Shown one piece after another: positions 63,849 to 64,000 of a stretch of DNA of 64,000 bases (position 1 is the first letter of the stretch; every line of letters starts with the position of its first letter). The position numbers were made by a program, and so were the translations under genes. Location: assembly GCF_001591145.1 (NCBI RefSeq), contig NZ_BCUF01000011.1:1-64000 (forward strand), written 5' to 3'. This DNA comes from Vibrio harveyi NBRC 15634 = ATCC 14126 = KCTC 12724 (GTDB taxonomy: Bacteria > Pseudomonadota > Gammaproteobacteria > Enterobacterales > Vibrionaceae). Under the pieces are notes generated by a model. The model had not been told where the DNA came from. It made no database searches and saw nothing but the letters and a program-made list of their open reading frames with translations.

Positions 63849-64000
63849 GGCACCCAATACCGTTGCTCGGCACCAAGTCTTGACGCCAACTCTTGGAATT
63901 ACAGTTCGAGAGAAAAACACTAAGTGATTTGGAGTCCGTTTATTGGGCTCATACGCAAGCAAAGACGATATCCACTGCCATCGAATTTGCATCAGCCACA

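Overview
The window looks like part of a Vibrio genome, most likely the Harveyi clade (V. parahaemolyticus / alginolyticus / campbellii type) and probably the second chromosome. The reasons are moderate G+C with typical gammaproteobacterial ribosome-binding sites, an azurin, a YghU-type glutathione transferase, a GH19 chitinase, many c-di-GMP proteins, a BCCT osmolyte carrier, and an adenine riboswitch in front of an adenine deaminase-type gene, the arrangement known from V. vulnificus add. The species is inferred from these features only. I found no rRNA, tRNA, CRISPR array or intact insertion sequence.

Layout. 340-17734 is a cell-surface block: a DM13 protein, then a run of a giant secreted protein of about 24 immunoglobulin-like/DUF11 repeats (3770 aa), a large predicted outer-membrane barrel protein, a lipoprotein with two OmpA domains and an MscS-like channel. 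18059-22554 holds two tandem paralogues that fuse a PTS EIIC-type membrane domain to an EAL c-di-GMP phosphodiesterase. 22666-31209 carries azurin, a multi-module GH19 chitinase, an NDH-2-like flavoprotein, a dicarboxylate symporter and a radical SAM protein. 31475-33486 has an SDR, a YdcH-type small protein and a two-cupin protein. 33790-36664 is a metal-uptake operon (His-rich outer-membrane protein, binding protein, permease) behind a 17-bp inverted repeat that resembles a Zur operator. 36776-39612 is a DUF1501/DUF1800 pair.

40993-43461 is the clearest candidate for an undescribed system: an AT-rich single gene joining an N-terminal PD-(D/E)xK nuclease-like domain (HsdR-N type) to a P-loop NTPase and a C-terminal region. 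It sits between two similar terminator hairpins in otherwise ordinary chromosomal surroundings, and I read it as a possible one-gene defence island.

43626-49687 has stress and redox genes with divergent regulators (RibD-like reductase/TetR, YghU, LysR/NQO-SnoaL fusion) and a BCCT carrier. 50145-57172 has a PBP5-like carboxypeptidase, a TPR-GGDEF cyclase, a SPOR lipoprotein, a methyltransferase, a peroxiredoxin and an HlyD-type adaptor with a small membrane protein, divergent from a LysR gene. 58356-63848 has a Cache-HAMP-GGDEF cyclase, the adenine deaminase with its riboswitch and an upstream 7-bp tandem repeat, several very small ORFs, a cold-shock protein and a pirin. Two cyclases and two phosphodiesterases in one window suggest heavy c-di-GMP control of the surface and adhesion functions nearby; that link is inference.
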